Shown piece after piece: positions 51,677-60,749 of a DNA stretch of 64,000 bases. A model generated the notes under the pieces. It was not told the origin of the DNA. It saw only the letters and a list, made by a program, of their open reading frames with translations, and did not search any database. This DNA comes from Cyanomargarita calcarea GSE-NOS-MK-12-04C (GTDB taxonomy: Bacteria; Cyanobacteriota; Cyanobacteriia; Cyanobacteriales; Nostocaceae), in contig JAHHGZ010000012.1 in assembly GCA_019359595.1 (NCBI GenBank), forward strand, positions 123,608 through 187,607, written 5' to 3'. Both the position numbers and the translations under genes were made by a program. Every line of letters begins with the position of its first letter. The first letter of the stretch is position 1.

Positions 51677-51888
51677 TCAAGATACTTGCAAGTCCAGCCT
51701 TTATGCTGTTTGTATTTTCCAGTAGTTACGCTGTGCATAGCTGACTGAGATAATCCGTGTTTCCGACAGAAAGCATTGAGGTTATAGATTTCGTGATGTT
51801 CGCCGACATATATCTTGCCGCTAACAGTGTTTTTGATAACGTAAACACCACTGCAACTTAGCAGAGAGCGATCGCATACAATATTCAT
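51673..51888 (-). pseudogene. GIY-YIG homing endonuclease, internally deleted
   Basis: Residues about 13-30 (SGVYVIKNTVSGKIYVGEHH) carry the N-terminal GIY-YIG motif (GVYVI / KIYVG). The protein then jumps to EIYNLNAFCRKHGLSQSAMH...KQHKGWTCKYLD, the C-terminal NUMOD-type DNA-binding end. The catalytic part between, normally over 80 residues, is missing. So the frame is kept, but the nuclease domain is deleted. It is a remnant of a selfish gene located between head genes. Confidence 0.75.
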
Positions 51889-52152
51889 GGCTGTACCTAT
51901 CACACAGGTATAGAGGCTTGGGTGTTACCAGCACCGCGAAGCCATATTTTATACAATAATTATCTCATAAGATCGCTGTAATGTATAGAGGGTGGTAGTT
52001 TTAGGCGATAATAAGTGTGGGTTCGCGCTCGGGAGCATCCAAACTCTTGGCTACTCTTGCTCTAGTTGGCTTTGCCCGTGAGGAGACTCGCGCATTACCT
52101 CTAGCTTGACCCGTGGGAATTCTCGTGATGTCGCTATTGTCAAGTGACCATT

Positions 52153-52575
52153 ATGACTGACATAATTATTACACTCAATGACCTAGTAGCTCGCCACGGA
52201 CTGCAACAAATCGAAGAGCGGTTACACAATCTGCGTCCTGCCTTTGCCTCAATGGGCGAATACATGATGCGACGGGCTGAAGACAATTTCAAGGGAGAGC
52301 ATGACCCTGACGGTGTGGCTTGGGCACCGTTGTCTGCTGCTTACAGAAAACGCAAGCGGGGGACAAGAATACTCACCGAATCAGGGCGGCTGCGGGCTTC
52401 TATCACTTATCGCGCTGATGGCACTCAAGTAGTAGCAGGGTGTAATCCGGTGTACGCTCGCGCTCAACAGTACGGTTATCAACGGCGTAATTTACCTGCA
52501 CGCCCCTTTTTAGGAGCTTCTGAAGGTGATAAACAGGAACTGGGAGAAATACTGCTTGATTATCTGAACTTATAG
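52153..52575 (+). CDS. Phage virion morphogenesis protein (Mu gpG-like)
   Basis: A 140-residue protein of the phage_tail_S/virion morphogenesis family (PF05069 type): MTDIIITLNDLVARHGLQQIEERL, then ARAQQYGY and LPARPFLG near the end. In Mu gpG acts in tail-to-head joining. The start is ATG 52153; a GTG three codons upstream is possible. It keeps the Mu order behind the minor head protein. Confidence 0.85.
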   Translation: MTDIIITLNDLVARHGLQQIEERLHNLRPAFASMGEYMMRRAEDNFKGEHDPDGVAWAPLSAAYRKRKRGTRILTESGRLRASITYRADGTQVVAGCNPVYARAQQYGYQRRNLPARPFLGASEGDKQELGEILLDYLNL

Positions 52576-52684
52576 GGAACAATGAATCTGACGTAAAGAG
52601 TGAATTCTTGTCTCGGTGGTGTGAATCACCGAGATTTTTTATTGGGGAATTGTAGGGGCATCTTTGCGAGCAGTTCTGACCCCA

Positions 52685-53434
52685 ATGACCCAATTAGGTG
52701 ACAGCCATGAAATAGAAATTTTTGCAGCCGGGAAGCACACTAGCTCCAATGGTGCGGATTTGGTTTTTTCGACCTCAGAACTGGATGCGATCGCTTCTTC
52801 ATATAACCCCACCCTTTTTGACGCACCCGCAGTCGTAGGACACCCCCGCGATAATTCTCCTGCTTACGGTTGGGTGGAATCAGTGCGACGTGAAGGTAAT
52901 AAGCTGATAGCCAAGCTTAACCAAGTTGACACTGATTTCCAAGAAGCGGTGCGGGCCGGTTGCTACAAGAAAATTTCTGCCTCTTTTTACTCCCCAGACT
53001 CCAGCGCTAACCCTAATCCCGGCAGCTATTATCTGCGGCATGTGGGGTTTTTGGGTGGCATGGCACCAGCAGTAAAAGGACTGAAATCGGTGGCTTTTGC
53101 TGAGGGGAAAGAGGGAGTGGTGGAATTTTGCAGTGGTGAAGAAATGACTGTATTCCGCAACTTGCGGGAGTGGTTCATTGCCGAACATGACTTGGAAACA
53201 GCCGACCGAATTGTTCCAAGCTGGCTAATCAATCAGCCACCTGTATATCAAGCCGAAACTCTTGACCCCGAAACCGAATCCAAACTCGAATGGCTAGGAC
53301 GCAAGGTGATGGATTTGCTGGAGAAAGAAGGCGCTGATATCGACACTAACCGGGCGATTCAAGTTCCGACTGCTCGATATCTAAAATCAGGCATTGCTGG
53401 CAGTGTTGTGCCTTTGTCGATAAATTTGGCTTAA
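52685..53434 (+). CDS. Mu I-like phage head maturation protease/scaffold
   Basis: About 249 residues from ATG 52685, starting MTQLGDSHEIEIFAAGKHTS. Contains FDAPAVVGHPRDNSPAYGWV and CYKKISASFYSP, which match the Mu gp32 (I) protease family, and a C-terminal part that may be the scaffold. It lies directly before the major capsid gene, as in Mu. A TTG at 52664 is a longer alternative. Confidence 0.85.
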   Translation: MTQLGDSHEIEIFAAGKHTSSNGADLVFSTSELDAIASSYNPTLFDAPAVVGHPRDNSPAYGWVESVRREGNKLIAKLNQVDTDFQEAVRAGCYKKISASFYSPDSSANPNPGSYYLRHVGFLGGMAPAVKGLKSVAFAEGKEGVVEFCSGEEMTVFRNLREWFIAEHDLETADRIVPSWLINQPPVYQAETLDPETESKLEWLGRKVMDLLEKEGADIDTNRAIQVPTARYLKSGIAGSVVPLSINLA

Positions 53435-53467
53435 TTCTTTTTTTAACTTTTACTTAATAAGAAAAAT

Positions 53468-54409
53468 ATGGCAACAGGTGGATTATTTTTATATCGTGCG
53501 CTGGAACAACACCTTCCAAATATATTAGGAAGACGCTACCGCGAACTATACTTTGAAAACGGTTCGGTAATCCCCACAATCGCTGACTTGGAACCCGGTG
53601 CCGCTGAAGTGGTACGCGACACCGTGGACGAAGTCGGCGATGCAGATATCATTGGTGATGGCGCATTTGACATCCCAATTGTGGATATTTCGGCATCCGA
53701 AGACCGTTACAAAACTTTCATGATTGCCAGCGGATTTTCCTTCACATTTCAGCAGGAACGTGCCTACGAATTTGCTAACAAAAATACTCAAATTCTCGAC
53801 CGCAAAATGAAGTTGGCACGTCGGTCAATCGCCGAACGGCACAACCGAATTGCGGCTTACGGGGATGCGCGATTGGGCGTGACGGGCTTTGTAAACAATG
53901 CCGCTGTCGCGCTTAATAACAGCTCTTTCAACCCTAATACTGCGACAGAAGACGACCTCCAAGGCTTTTTTGTCGATGAGTTAAAAGCAGCACACCGCAA
54001 CTCAAACAACGTTGAAATGCCGATGGATGTGTTGATTCCAAGTGGCTTGTACTTCCAGCTTATTCGTAAGCGCATTCCCAACACTTCGATGACCGTGCTT
54101 ACCTACATCAAGGAAGCGCTTTCACAAGAAGGCGTAAACTTCAATATCATGAAGTGCTTAGAATGCGACTCTGCAAACCTCGAAGCGCGGGGCGTACAAG
54201 CGGGCGGTACGAACAAAGACCGCATCATTTTTTACACCAAAGACCCTGATGTAGTTGAGCGTCACATCGAGTTGCCGCAGTTGATGTCCAACGACTGGGT
54301 GACGGTGAAAGACGGTCGTAGGGTGTATCCAATGTTTAGCTGCACCACGCAGACTATTATCAACTACCCCGGTGCTTTCCGCTACTCAGACGTGACGAAG
54401 GTGGCATAA
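53468..54409 (+). CDS. Major head protein (Mu gpT-like)
   Basis: A 313-residue capsid protein. N-terminal NILGRRYRELYFENGSVIP and YKTFMIASGFSFTFQQERAYE are typical of Mu-like major capsid subunits, and the C-terminal DVVERHIELPQLMSNDWVTVKDGRRVYPMFSCTTQTIINYPGAF is highly characteristic. No sign of disruption. The stop overlaps the next start (TAATG). Confidence 0.9.
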   Translation: MATGGLFLYRALEQHLPNILGRRYRELYFENGSVIPTIADLEPGAAEVVRDTVDEVGDADIIGDGAFDIPIVDISASEDRYKTFMIASGFSFTFQQERAYEFANKNTQILDRKMKLARRSIAERHNRIAAYGDARLGVTGFVNNAAVALNNSSFNPNTATEDDLQGFFVDELKAAHRNSNNVEMPMDVLIPSGLYFQLIRKRIPNTSMTVLTYIKEALSQEGVNFNIMKCLECDSANLEARGVQAGGTNKDRIIFYTKDPDVVERHIELPQLMSNDWVTVKDGRRVYPMFSCTTQTIINYPGAFRYSDVTKVA

Positions 54410-54780
54410 TGCAGAAAATTCTTTATTTTCCTAACAAAGCGTTCCCACCGCGCAGTGGCAATGTTTTCTTCGACACGATTGCGCTCAAACCAGGAACCAA
54501 TAACCATTTGAGTGCAGACGATATTGCAGCACTTAAAGCACACCCCGATTTTCCTCAATACGAAAAATGGGGCGCAATTGAGATTGTAGGTACCGTAGCT
54601 GAAATCAAGCCAGTGGCAGCATCGTCCCTATCGCAACTTTCGGCAGAAGAAGCCGAAAAAACAATCGAATCAACTCACGATGCTGAAAAGCTTGCAGAGT
54701 GGATGAAAAACGAATCGCGAATAACGGTTCGACGCGCACTTAACCGACGCATTCAGCAAATTAAAAGCGGAGATGAGTAA
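54409..54780 (+). CDS. Mu gp35-like head protein
   Basis: A 123-residue protein, MQKILYFPNKAFPPRSGN..., located in the position of Mu gp35. The C-terminus (SAEEAEKTIESTHDAEKLAEWMKNESR) has the helical pattern also seen at the end of that family. Assignment rests on position and weak resemblance. Coupled to the capsid gene by a one-base overlap. Confidence 0.7.
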   Translation: MQKILYFPNKAFPPRSGNVFFDTIALKPGTNNHLSADDIAALKAHPDFPQYEKWGAIEIVGTVAEIKPVAASSLSQLSAEEAEKTIESTHDAEKLAEWMKNESRITVRRALNRRIQQIKSGDE

Positions 54781-54819
54781 TTCGTTGAAAAATTTATCAA
54801 CGACTACTTAGAAACAAAC

Positions 54820-55266
54820 ATGACATACGCTACACCTGCCGACATGATTTCAGCTTTCTCAGAAGCCGAAATTATTGAGCTATCAAACCTCGACTATCCT
54901 GATGCAACCACCATCAATACGGAGGTGGTAACACGAGCAATCGAGGACGCTCAGGCACAGCTTGATTCTTACCTCGAAACTCGTTACCGCACACCGTTAG
55001 CGGTAGTTCCAGCGGTAATCAGGAACTATACGTGTGATGTCGCAAGATATATCCTCGACAAGGACAAACCAAGGGAAGAGGTAACTCGCCGGCGAGACTT
55101 GGTTTTTTACTATCTCAAGGATGTGGCAGCCAACAAAGCCAGCCTTCCTGGTATTCAAGAGGGTACAAATGGAAGTGTGGGTTCAGGAGGTACGGGGGTG
55201 GGAGATGTGGTGCTATTTCAGTCCCCTGGACGAGTGTGGACAAACGAAACCTTGGGGGGTTGGTAA
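54820..55266 (+). CDS. DUF1320 phage protein (Mu gp36-like)
   Basis: A 148-residue head-completion protein of the DUF1320 family: YATPADMISAFSEAEIIELSNLD, then AIEDAQAQLDSYLETRYRTPL and VIRNYTCDVARYILDK. It is the Mu J/gp36 homologue. A CGTTGAAAAATTTATCAACG hairpin lies in the gap before it (54784-54803). Confidence 0.85.
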   Translation: MTYATPADMISAFSEAEIIELSNLDYPDATTINTEVVTRAIEDAQAQLDSYLETRYRTPLAVVPAVIRNYTCDVARYILDKDKPREEVTRRRDLVFYYLKDVAANKASLPGIQEGTNGSVGSGGTGVGDVVLFQSPGRVWTNETLGGW

Positions 55267-55269
55267 AAA

Positions 55270-55965
55270 ATGCTCGCTGAAGCTGAAAATGCCATATTCA
55301 AAAGAGTTCAGGCAATTTTGGCACCCTTTGAAGTGACAATTGCTCCATTTCCAGGTGATAGCGACCAACAACCCAAGCCTGGGCGTAAGGGCATGATTTT
55401 GATTGGGTACAAGCGCTCAAGACATCGCTTAACTTCAGTGGAGCCGGTGACTTGTGAGGTGATTGCCGAGTTTGAACTGTCTCTGCAACTAAAAGATTTG
55501 CGGACACACAGAGGTGCATATCCATTGCTGGATATGGTGCGTTATGCCATGACTGGGCTAATTCCTCTCAAGGGGCCACTGGGAAAATGCTATCCAGTCC
55601 AAGAAGGATTTTTGAAAGTGGAGGACGGTATTTGGTATTACGCTCAAGTTTTTGCAGTGGCGATGCTGCAAATCGAGGGGCAACAACCATACACGGCTGC
55701 TGATATTGATTATTTAGAGCGCGATCCATCTCTAGGAGTGCGACCTTATGCTCCGGTCGGCGGCATTCAACTCCAAAGTTCAGTGAGGCGATCGCTTGTT
55801 GAGAATCTGCCCAGCAACGTAGTGGATCGTGAGTTCATCGTGATAGGAAATGTTCCGTCAACATGCCTCAAAAAAGAACCACGTACATATAACAGTCTTC
55901 AATTAGCTCAAAAGTTAGAGAGCGAACTGACAAGTCAGCGCTTCGCTATCGCCAAATTCAACTGA
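55270..55965 (+). CDS. DUF1834 phage protein (Mu gp37-like), probably altered C-terminus
   Basis: A 231-residue protein. The N-terminal two-thirds (AENAIFKRVQAILAPFEVTIAPFPGD, KGPLGKCYPVQEGFLKVEDGIWYYAQVFAVAML) is the DUF1834/Mu gp37 family. The last 40 residues (ENLPSNVVDREF... to IAKFN) do not look conserved. The IS630 transposase frame (RYRQIQLSPDRLRRVL) already overlaps the last codons, so the tail may be the product of insertion or recombination at about 55860-55945. Confidence 0.7.
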   Translation: MLAEAENAIFKRVQAILAPFEVTIAPFPGDSDQQPKPGRKGMILIGYKRSRHRLTSVEPVTCEVIAEFELSLQLKDLRTHRGAYPLLDMVRYAMTGLIPLKGPLGKCYPVQEGFLKVEDGIWYYAQVFAVAMLQIEGQQPYTAADIDYLERDPSLGVRPYAPVGGIQLQSSVRRSLVENLPSNVVDREFIVIGNVPSTCLKKEPRTYNSLQLAQKLESELTSQRFAIAKFN

Positions 55966-56714
55966 GTCCTGACAGATTAAGACGGGTACTCGCGAAGGAA
56001 GTCTGCCACGGGGAGTACTCCCTGTGGCGAGCTTCGCAAAAAAAGGGGGTCATTTGGAAACGAGCAAGGAAAAGTCACAAAGGGAAACAGGACTCAAAAG
56101 CCAAAGAAATAAAGCAAGCCGACCTAGATATGTTGGAATTGGCGGCAGCCACTGGAGAAATAGACCTGAAGTATTTGGATGAATCAGGATTTTGTGTATG
56201 GAGTGACCCAAGTTATACCTATTACCAACGAGGTGAGCAAAAACGCTTAGAACAAACGCAGCGTCGTGGTCGTAGATTAAGTATTATCGGATTTTTTCAA
56301 CCTTTGATCAGTTTTGTTTACGGTTTGGTTATTGGCGGAGTTGGCAGAAAATCTTATATCCAGATGATGGAGCAAGAAGCGGAAGAAGCGGAAGCTGTTG
56401 GGCGCATCCGAGTAATAGTACAAGATAATGGTCCAATACATAGATGCAAGGAAGTTCAACAGTTATGGTCGAAGTGGGAAAGCCAGGGCTTACACATCTT
56501 CTTTTTGCCTAAATATTGCTCTGAAATGAACCCAATTGAATTGGAGTGGCAGCATTTAAAAAAAGATGAACTCGCAGGGCAAATGTTTGATGACGAGTTG
56601 GAGCTTGCCTATGCCGTAATTCATGGGGTTGAAGTTAGAGCAGAAAAAGGAAACTACAGTACACAACGTACTAAATTTGACTCTAAAAAAGCAACTCAAC
56701 ATTTCGTTACATAG
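55944..56714 (+). pseudogene. IS630-family transposase, 5' truncated
   Basis: The open frame carries SPDRLRRVLAKEVCHGEYSL, LKYLDESGFCVWSDPSYTYYQ (first catalytic Asp in LDESGF), VQDNGPIHRCKEV (second Asp) and YCSEMNPIELEWQHLKKDEL (catalytic Glu). The DDE catalytic region is complete. The N-terminal DNA-binding helix-turn-helix part is missing: before 55944 the frame quickly reaches a stop (55890). This element ends the head operon where Mu would have its tail-sheath genes. Confidence 0.8.
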
Positions 56715-56922
56715 TTTAATTTTTTCACGCCGACCTACTTACCAACGATCCCGTAATAAGCACTCACCATTATCTAAAATTTCTATAACTCTTGTGGAGA
56801 GAACCGAAAAGTCTGCCCGATCCCGTGTAAGTTAGATGTATAACCAATATGGTTGGGATAAGCAACAAATCGAAAAAAATAGTTGGCTGTAAGTCTTATT
56901 TTTAAGTTTTTCCCCTTTCCCT

Positions 56923-56939
56923 TTTAACCGAACCGTATT
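56923..56939. repeat. Solo copy of the 6389-6522 MITE end
   Basis: TTTAACCGAACCGTATT matches the right terminus CTTAACCAAACCGTATT of the MITE at 6389-6522, with one or two changes. It lies 209 bp after the IS630 transposase stop and could be the right end of that insertion sequence, which would make the MITE a derivative of it. This is only an inference. Confidence 0.5.
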
Positions 56940-57063
56940 GGATGTGTAACAGCTTAGTTAAAAGTTTCTTCTTGTTTCCCTCTGTGTTCTCTCCATCCTG
57001 TGTGGTTTCTTTTAAATAAAATAGAGACCCCCGAAACCAACAATAAATCATTAGCTGTAGAGT

Positions 57064-57579
57064 CTAATATTTTACAGTTAATGCTGCCCAAGAAAAACCA
57101 GCAGCACTACTGGCTAAAACCACTAAGCTACCAGGTTTGATTTTATTTTTTTCTAGCGTTTTGCCTAAACAAAATAGGGTGTCAACTGCACCTAAATGAC
57201 CATATTCAGTTAAAGAATTAAAAGTTTTGTCATCCGTTAAAGACAAAGATTCTAAAATTCGTTTTGATAAGCTCTTTTTCACTTGATTGGTAAATATAAA
57301 ATCTACGTCATTGATAGAATAGTCTCCAGCCCCACAATAAGCAATCAAATTAATTTCGCTCGCTGAAATTCCTGCTTTTTTGATTGCTTCTAATGCTGCT
57401 TTAGTACCCATCTCACTAGGATGTTCATCTTTATCGGCAATTGGTTTCTTTTCTATCCCAATTTTTTCAGTAAAGACAAACTCGGGCAGATTGGCTAGTT
57501 TCGCCATTTCCTCACTAGTTAAAACTCCTGAGGGAATATAGTAGCCAATGGATGTGATGCCAACAGTTTCTGTTTCCAT
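57064..57579 (-). pseudogene. Beta-ketoacyl synthase III-like, internally deleted
   Basis: The N-terminal 95 residues (METETVGITSIGYYIPSGVL, then EINLIAYCGAGDYSI) match the start of KAS III/FabH-like synthases. The C-terminal 75 residues (NDVDFIFTNQVKKSLSKRI, YGHLGAVDTLFCL, VVLASSAAGFSWAALTVKY) match the end. The middle, with the catalytic Cys region, is missing, in frame. Intact family members are 320-350 residues; here there are 171. Likely an inactive deletion product. Confidence 0.7.
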
Positions 57580-58264
57580 ATATCGTGATTTTAAGTCTCG
57601 ATTTTATTTATTAGCTGAAGCTTGCAAGTCTGACTGTATTCTTAATAGCTTCTATTAAAATTAACTTAGGCAATATACTTTTCCGACAGAAATTGCTTTT
57701 TAGCGATCGCTCTCTTGAGTTTTGGAATGATAATTAGTAATTAATGCTACAAGTTTATTTTTGGAATTTTTGTTATATTAATCACTAAAATAAATATTTT
57801 TCTGATTTAATACTGATATATTTTTTATCTCAAGTTCGGATGATTAGCTGTAATACTCGTAACACCAAGTACATCCCTACCTTTATGAAGCAGATGCGCT
57901 CTCAACGCAGTGTCTGATGTTCGCACGGGGTCTGAGAGCGTGTTTATAAGTAAAATATTAAGTAGGGTGTCGGCAGGCTAGATAGGTCTTTCAGGTTATT
58001 TATCATATTTTTGAGCCTGCTGCACCAAACATAATGGTACGTTACGACCGAATGACATTTTCTCTTAAAATCATATACCGTCGTCGGTCTAACGTACCCT
58101 ACAGAAATTTTATCTTTATTTTATAAACACTCTCTGAGATAAGAGAAGGAGATAGCACAGGTTTAGAGGGGTGGAGTGGCTGGGGGAATTATAAGTGATT
58201 CGCCTGAGTTTATATTATACAAAGCCGATATAGATTTTTTTGTTTGCTCTATGTAAACTTTAAT
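57580..58264. other. Intergenic region
   Basis: About 685 bp, AT-rich at 57600-57850. An imperfect inverted repeat CGCTCTCA / TGAGAGCG lies at about 57898-57939. No gene is evident. Confidence 0.4.
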
Positions 58265-59428
58265 TCAAGTGCTACTTCGGTTTTTAGCCAGAGTCAATTT
58301 ATCTATCAATTCACCCTTGAGTTTTTCAAAGTAATTTGCAGTATCTTCCAAACCGGAAGCCTTGGCATAACGAATCAGAGGTTCCACTAGCCAAGCTTCC
58401 GTGGGGGTCATCTCAGGTTCGAGAGTACCCAAACGTAGTTTCATATCCACCCATTGCAGGCTAGAGGGAATATGGGAAGCGTGCGCTCGACGTACTTCCA
58501 TTAACTGGTCGAGAATCACTTCAAAATCTTCTTCTAATTTGTAAACTTTCACCATTTGTCCAACTTCAAACACCTGATGGGCTAATTCGCGAATCTCGTT
58601 TTCATAAGAACTTTCCAGAATTTGCTCAACAGTTAAAGTTTTAAAGCGACCTTGAGAATCAATTGCTAACAGTTGTCCCAACAAATTACAAGTCAGATTA
58701 ACCAACGCTTTATCAAATTCCAAGCGGGTAGGAGAAATGTTGGGAGCAAGTTCAAACCAGCCTCCCCGTCCAGCTAAAATTTGGCGACAGCGTTCTCGGG
58801 TGGTGTTATCTCCTCCAGCAATTTGAGTCCGTCCTCTCGGTCCAGGTCGATAAATGGTTTCGGCTCCATTACCTTCCCGCACACCTGTTTGAATAGTCAC
58901 CCCTCGCAAAAATCGAGAGACGATTTGCGGCATAATGTCGGGCCAAAGGTCAGGCAGACGACCAAAGAGAGTGGCTTCTTCGATTTTCTCAATAAAAATC
59001 TGTCGGAACCGCTGAAAATAGATGCCGTTAGAACATAAAACCAACAACGGCAATGGCATAGCTGATTGTAGTAGCTCTCCTTGTTCGGATATCTGCACTA
59101 ATAATTCCACAACAGTGGTGACAATGCTCAAAAGCTGGTCGGGGTTGGGACAGATCAGAAGTACTTCTGGTAAAAAACCAGACTGATAGCAAGTGAGTAA
59201 GTCTGGTTTCAGGATTTCTTCGGTAGGGATAGACTTGATTTTCTCTTGGGTGGCTATGGTTATTTTGCCACTGCTCCTTAAAACTTGGGAACTTGGGGAA
59301 TTGCGACGCTCAATAAAGTACACCAGACCATCAAGTTGTGTTAATTTCGCTGTCAAATAATAAAATAAGCTTACTCCCAATGCTCCTGCTGGTAAGATTC
59401 CTACACTACCCTCAATTATAAAAGCCAC
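58265..59428 (-). CDS. Conserved cyanobacterial protein with N-terminal Rossmann-type motif
   Basis: 387 residues. The start IEGSVGILPAGALGVSLFYYL has the glycine-rich GxxGxGALG-like pattern of ketopantoate reductase-type NAD(P)-binding proteins. The rest does not match well, so a dehydrogenase role is not proven. The start is a GTG at 59428, immediately after the stop of the ACT-domain gene; the two are coupled. No pathway can be named. Confidence 0.65.
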   Translation of the reverse strand: MAFIIEGSVGILPAGALGVSLFYYLTAKLTQLDGLVYFIERRNSPSSQVLRSSGKITIATQEKIKSIPTEEILKPDLLTCYQSGFLPEVLLICPNPDQLLSIVTTVVELLVQISEQGELLQSAMPLPLLVLCSNGIYFQRFRQIFIEKIEEATLFGRLPDLWPDIMPQIVSRFLRGVTIQTGVREGNGAETIYRPGPRGRTQIAGGDNTTRERCRQILAGRGGWFELAPNISPTRLEFDKALVNLTCNLLGQLLAIDSQGRFKTLTVEQILESSYENEIRELAHQVFEVGQMVKVYKLEEDFEVILDQLMEVRRAHASHIPSSLQWVDMKLRLGTLEPEMTPTEAWLVEPLIRYAKASGLEDTANYFEKLKGELIDKLTLAKNRSST

Positions 59429-59842
59429 TCAACAGCTCTCCTTGATTTGGGCGAGTACCTCACAAGCCTTGCTCAAATCGGAAACTTTGAGCATCAGACG
59501 CATCTTTTCCCCAGGGCGGGTAGTGCTACCATAAGTGTATTCAATATTAATCTTGGCTGCGGCTAGAAGGTCAGTTAACCGGGATAATTGACCAAGACTA
59601 TCGATCACTTCCACTGCTAAAACATCCGCTTCAATCACGTAAAAACCTTGTTTTACAAGTAAGGCTTTACATATGCTTGGCTCGCTTGTGACCAACCGAA
59701 TCAAACCCTGCTCAATACTGTCGATTAGAGATATCGCTTCAATATTGATGCCTTCTTGAGCGATCGTAGTGCTGACAGCAGCTAGGCGTCCGGGGTAGTT
59801 TTCCAGCGCCACAGTTAGTTGACGTTTTGTCGTAACCTGCAT
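59429..59842 (-). CDS. Tandem ACT-domain protein
   Basis: A 137-residue regulatory protein with two ACT domains: TVALENYPGRLAAVSTTIAQEGINIEAISLID (about 9-40) and VEVIDSLGQLSRLTDLLAAAKINIEYTYG (about 77-105). ACT domains bind amino acids; the pair here may sense one and regulate the protein encoded directly downstream (58265). It is coupled to that gene with no spacing. Confidence 0.88.
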   Translation of the reverse strand: MQVTTKRQLTVALENYPGRLAAVSTTIAQEGINIEAISLIDSIEQGLIRLVTSEPSICKALLVKQGFYVIEADVLAVEVIDSLGQLSRLTDLLAAAKINIEYTYGSTTRPGEKMRLMLKVSDLSKACEVLAQIKESC

Positions 59843-60749
59843 GGATAATTTATGCCAAAAACGGCAAATAAAAATTATAAGATTTAGATCCGCTCAAAAC
59901 TCGCGGCTGAATCCCAGTTGATAAATTAAATTTCAGTATAATTGATATCCTCCTTACCTTAATCCTTACAGGGCTTGTCCTCTCCCTGTGACCGCAGTAG
60001 GAGAGGCCGTAGACTTTTTAACCACTCTTCAAACGGTGGCTTGTTTTGTAACAATAGCCACAATAAAACCTCAAATTCCGATTGAATTTGCTGCTAATTT
60101 GCTTTTGCCAATCCCAGCAGATAGATGCGATCGCGCTTCAGGACGCTTAAGTTGATTTTATCTTAAAACCTAACTTGACAAACTTGTCTGGTCTAAATTA
60201 GGCGAACGCTGAAGAATAGAGATAGTTCATTCAAGGAGCGGCTTGTCCCTAACATCGTTTGGAGATAACCAGTTCTCTCGCAAAAAATAATTTGGCGTAG
60301 GTACTGATAGCTCACTGCTTTTCGCTAATTACGTCTAGATAACAAAAAACGAATGACAAAAGACAAATAATCCCTTCCTCAACAAAAGTTTCTTTTCAAC
60401 TATGAGCTACCTCAGAGACAGGACTGAAACTTGATGTCAGAATAAGAATATCGAGTTTGGATATGGCTCATGACAACTACTCTTTATTTTGCCACAGTAC
60501 CTATCAAGTTTTAGCAGCAGCAGAAAACAGGGGTAATGGGATTACTTCGTTTTGGTCAGATTGTTCGGGATGAAGGGTTACTAGAAACAGTTAAAATTGC
60601 CTGGTTTGCGTCAAAGAGCCTTACAAATACTCCGTAATTTTCAACATTAAAATCATCTCGGCTACATCGCTTCTTAGGCAAATATGTAGAGACATAGCAC
60701 ACTTGTCATTGGTCGTTAATCATTTAGATAAATAGGAGTCCATGAAATT
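59843..60749. other. Long intergenic region upstream of the cupin-globin gene
   Basis: About 900 bp without a convincing gene. A 33-codon frame at 60536-60637 (MGLLRFGQIVRDEGLLETVKI) may be a remnant. The promoter of the cupin-globin gene should lie in the last 200 bp; AAATAGGAGTCC precedes the ATG. Confidence 0.4.

Larger units (their letters stand above)
30281..55965. mobile_element. Degraded mosaic prophage with Mu-type head module
   Basis: The element extends from a tRNA-Ala 3' fragment and a broken integrase (left) to a truncated IS630-family transposase (right). It contains a conjugation- or packaging-type ATPase operon, a sigma factor, terminase, portal and capsid genes in phage Mu order, and an accessory island of regulators. 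Tail, lysis and transposition genes are absent, so it cannot be a complete phage. No second tRNA-Ala copy is seen at the right end. The right boundary is therefore uncertain, and 55965 is only the last recognisable phage gene. Confidence 0.75.

Noticed and set aside
56009..56030. Near-perfect palindrome CCACGGGGAGTACTCCCTGTGG as an att or terminator site
   Set aside because: It lies within the transposase coding frame (CHGEYSLW), so coding is a sufficient explanation.
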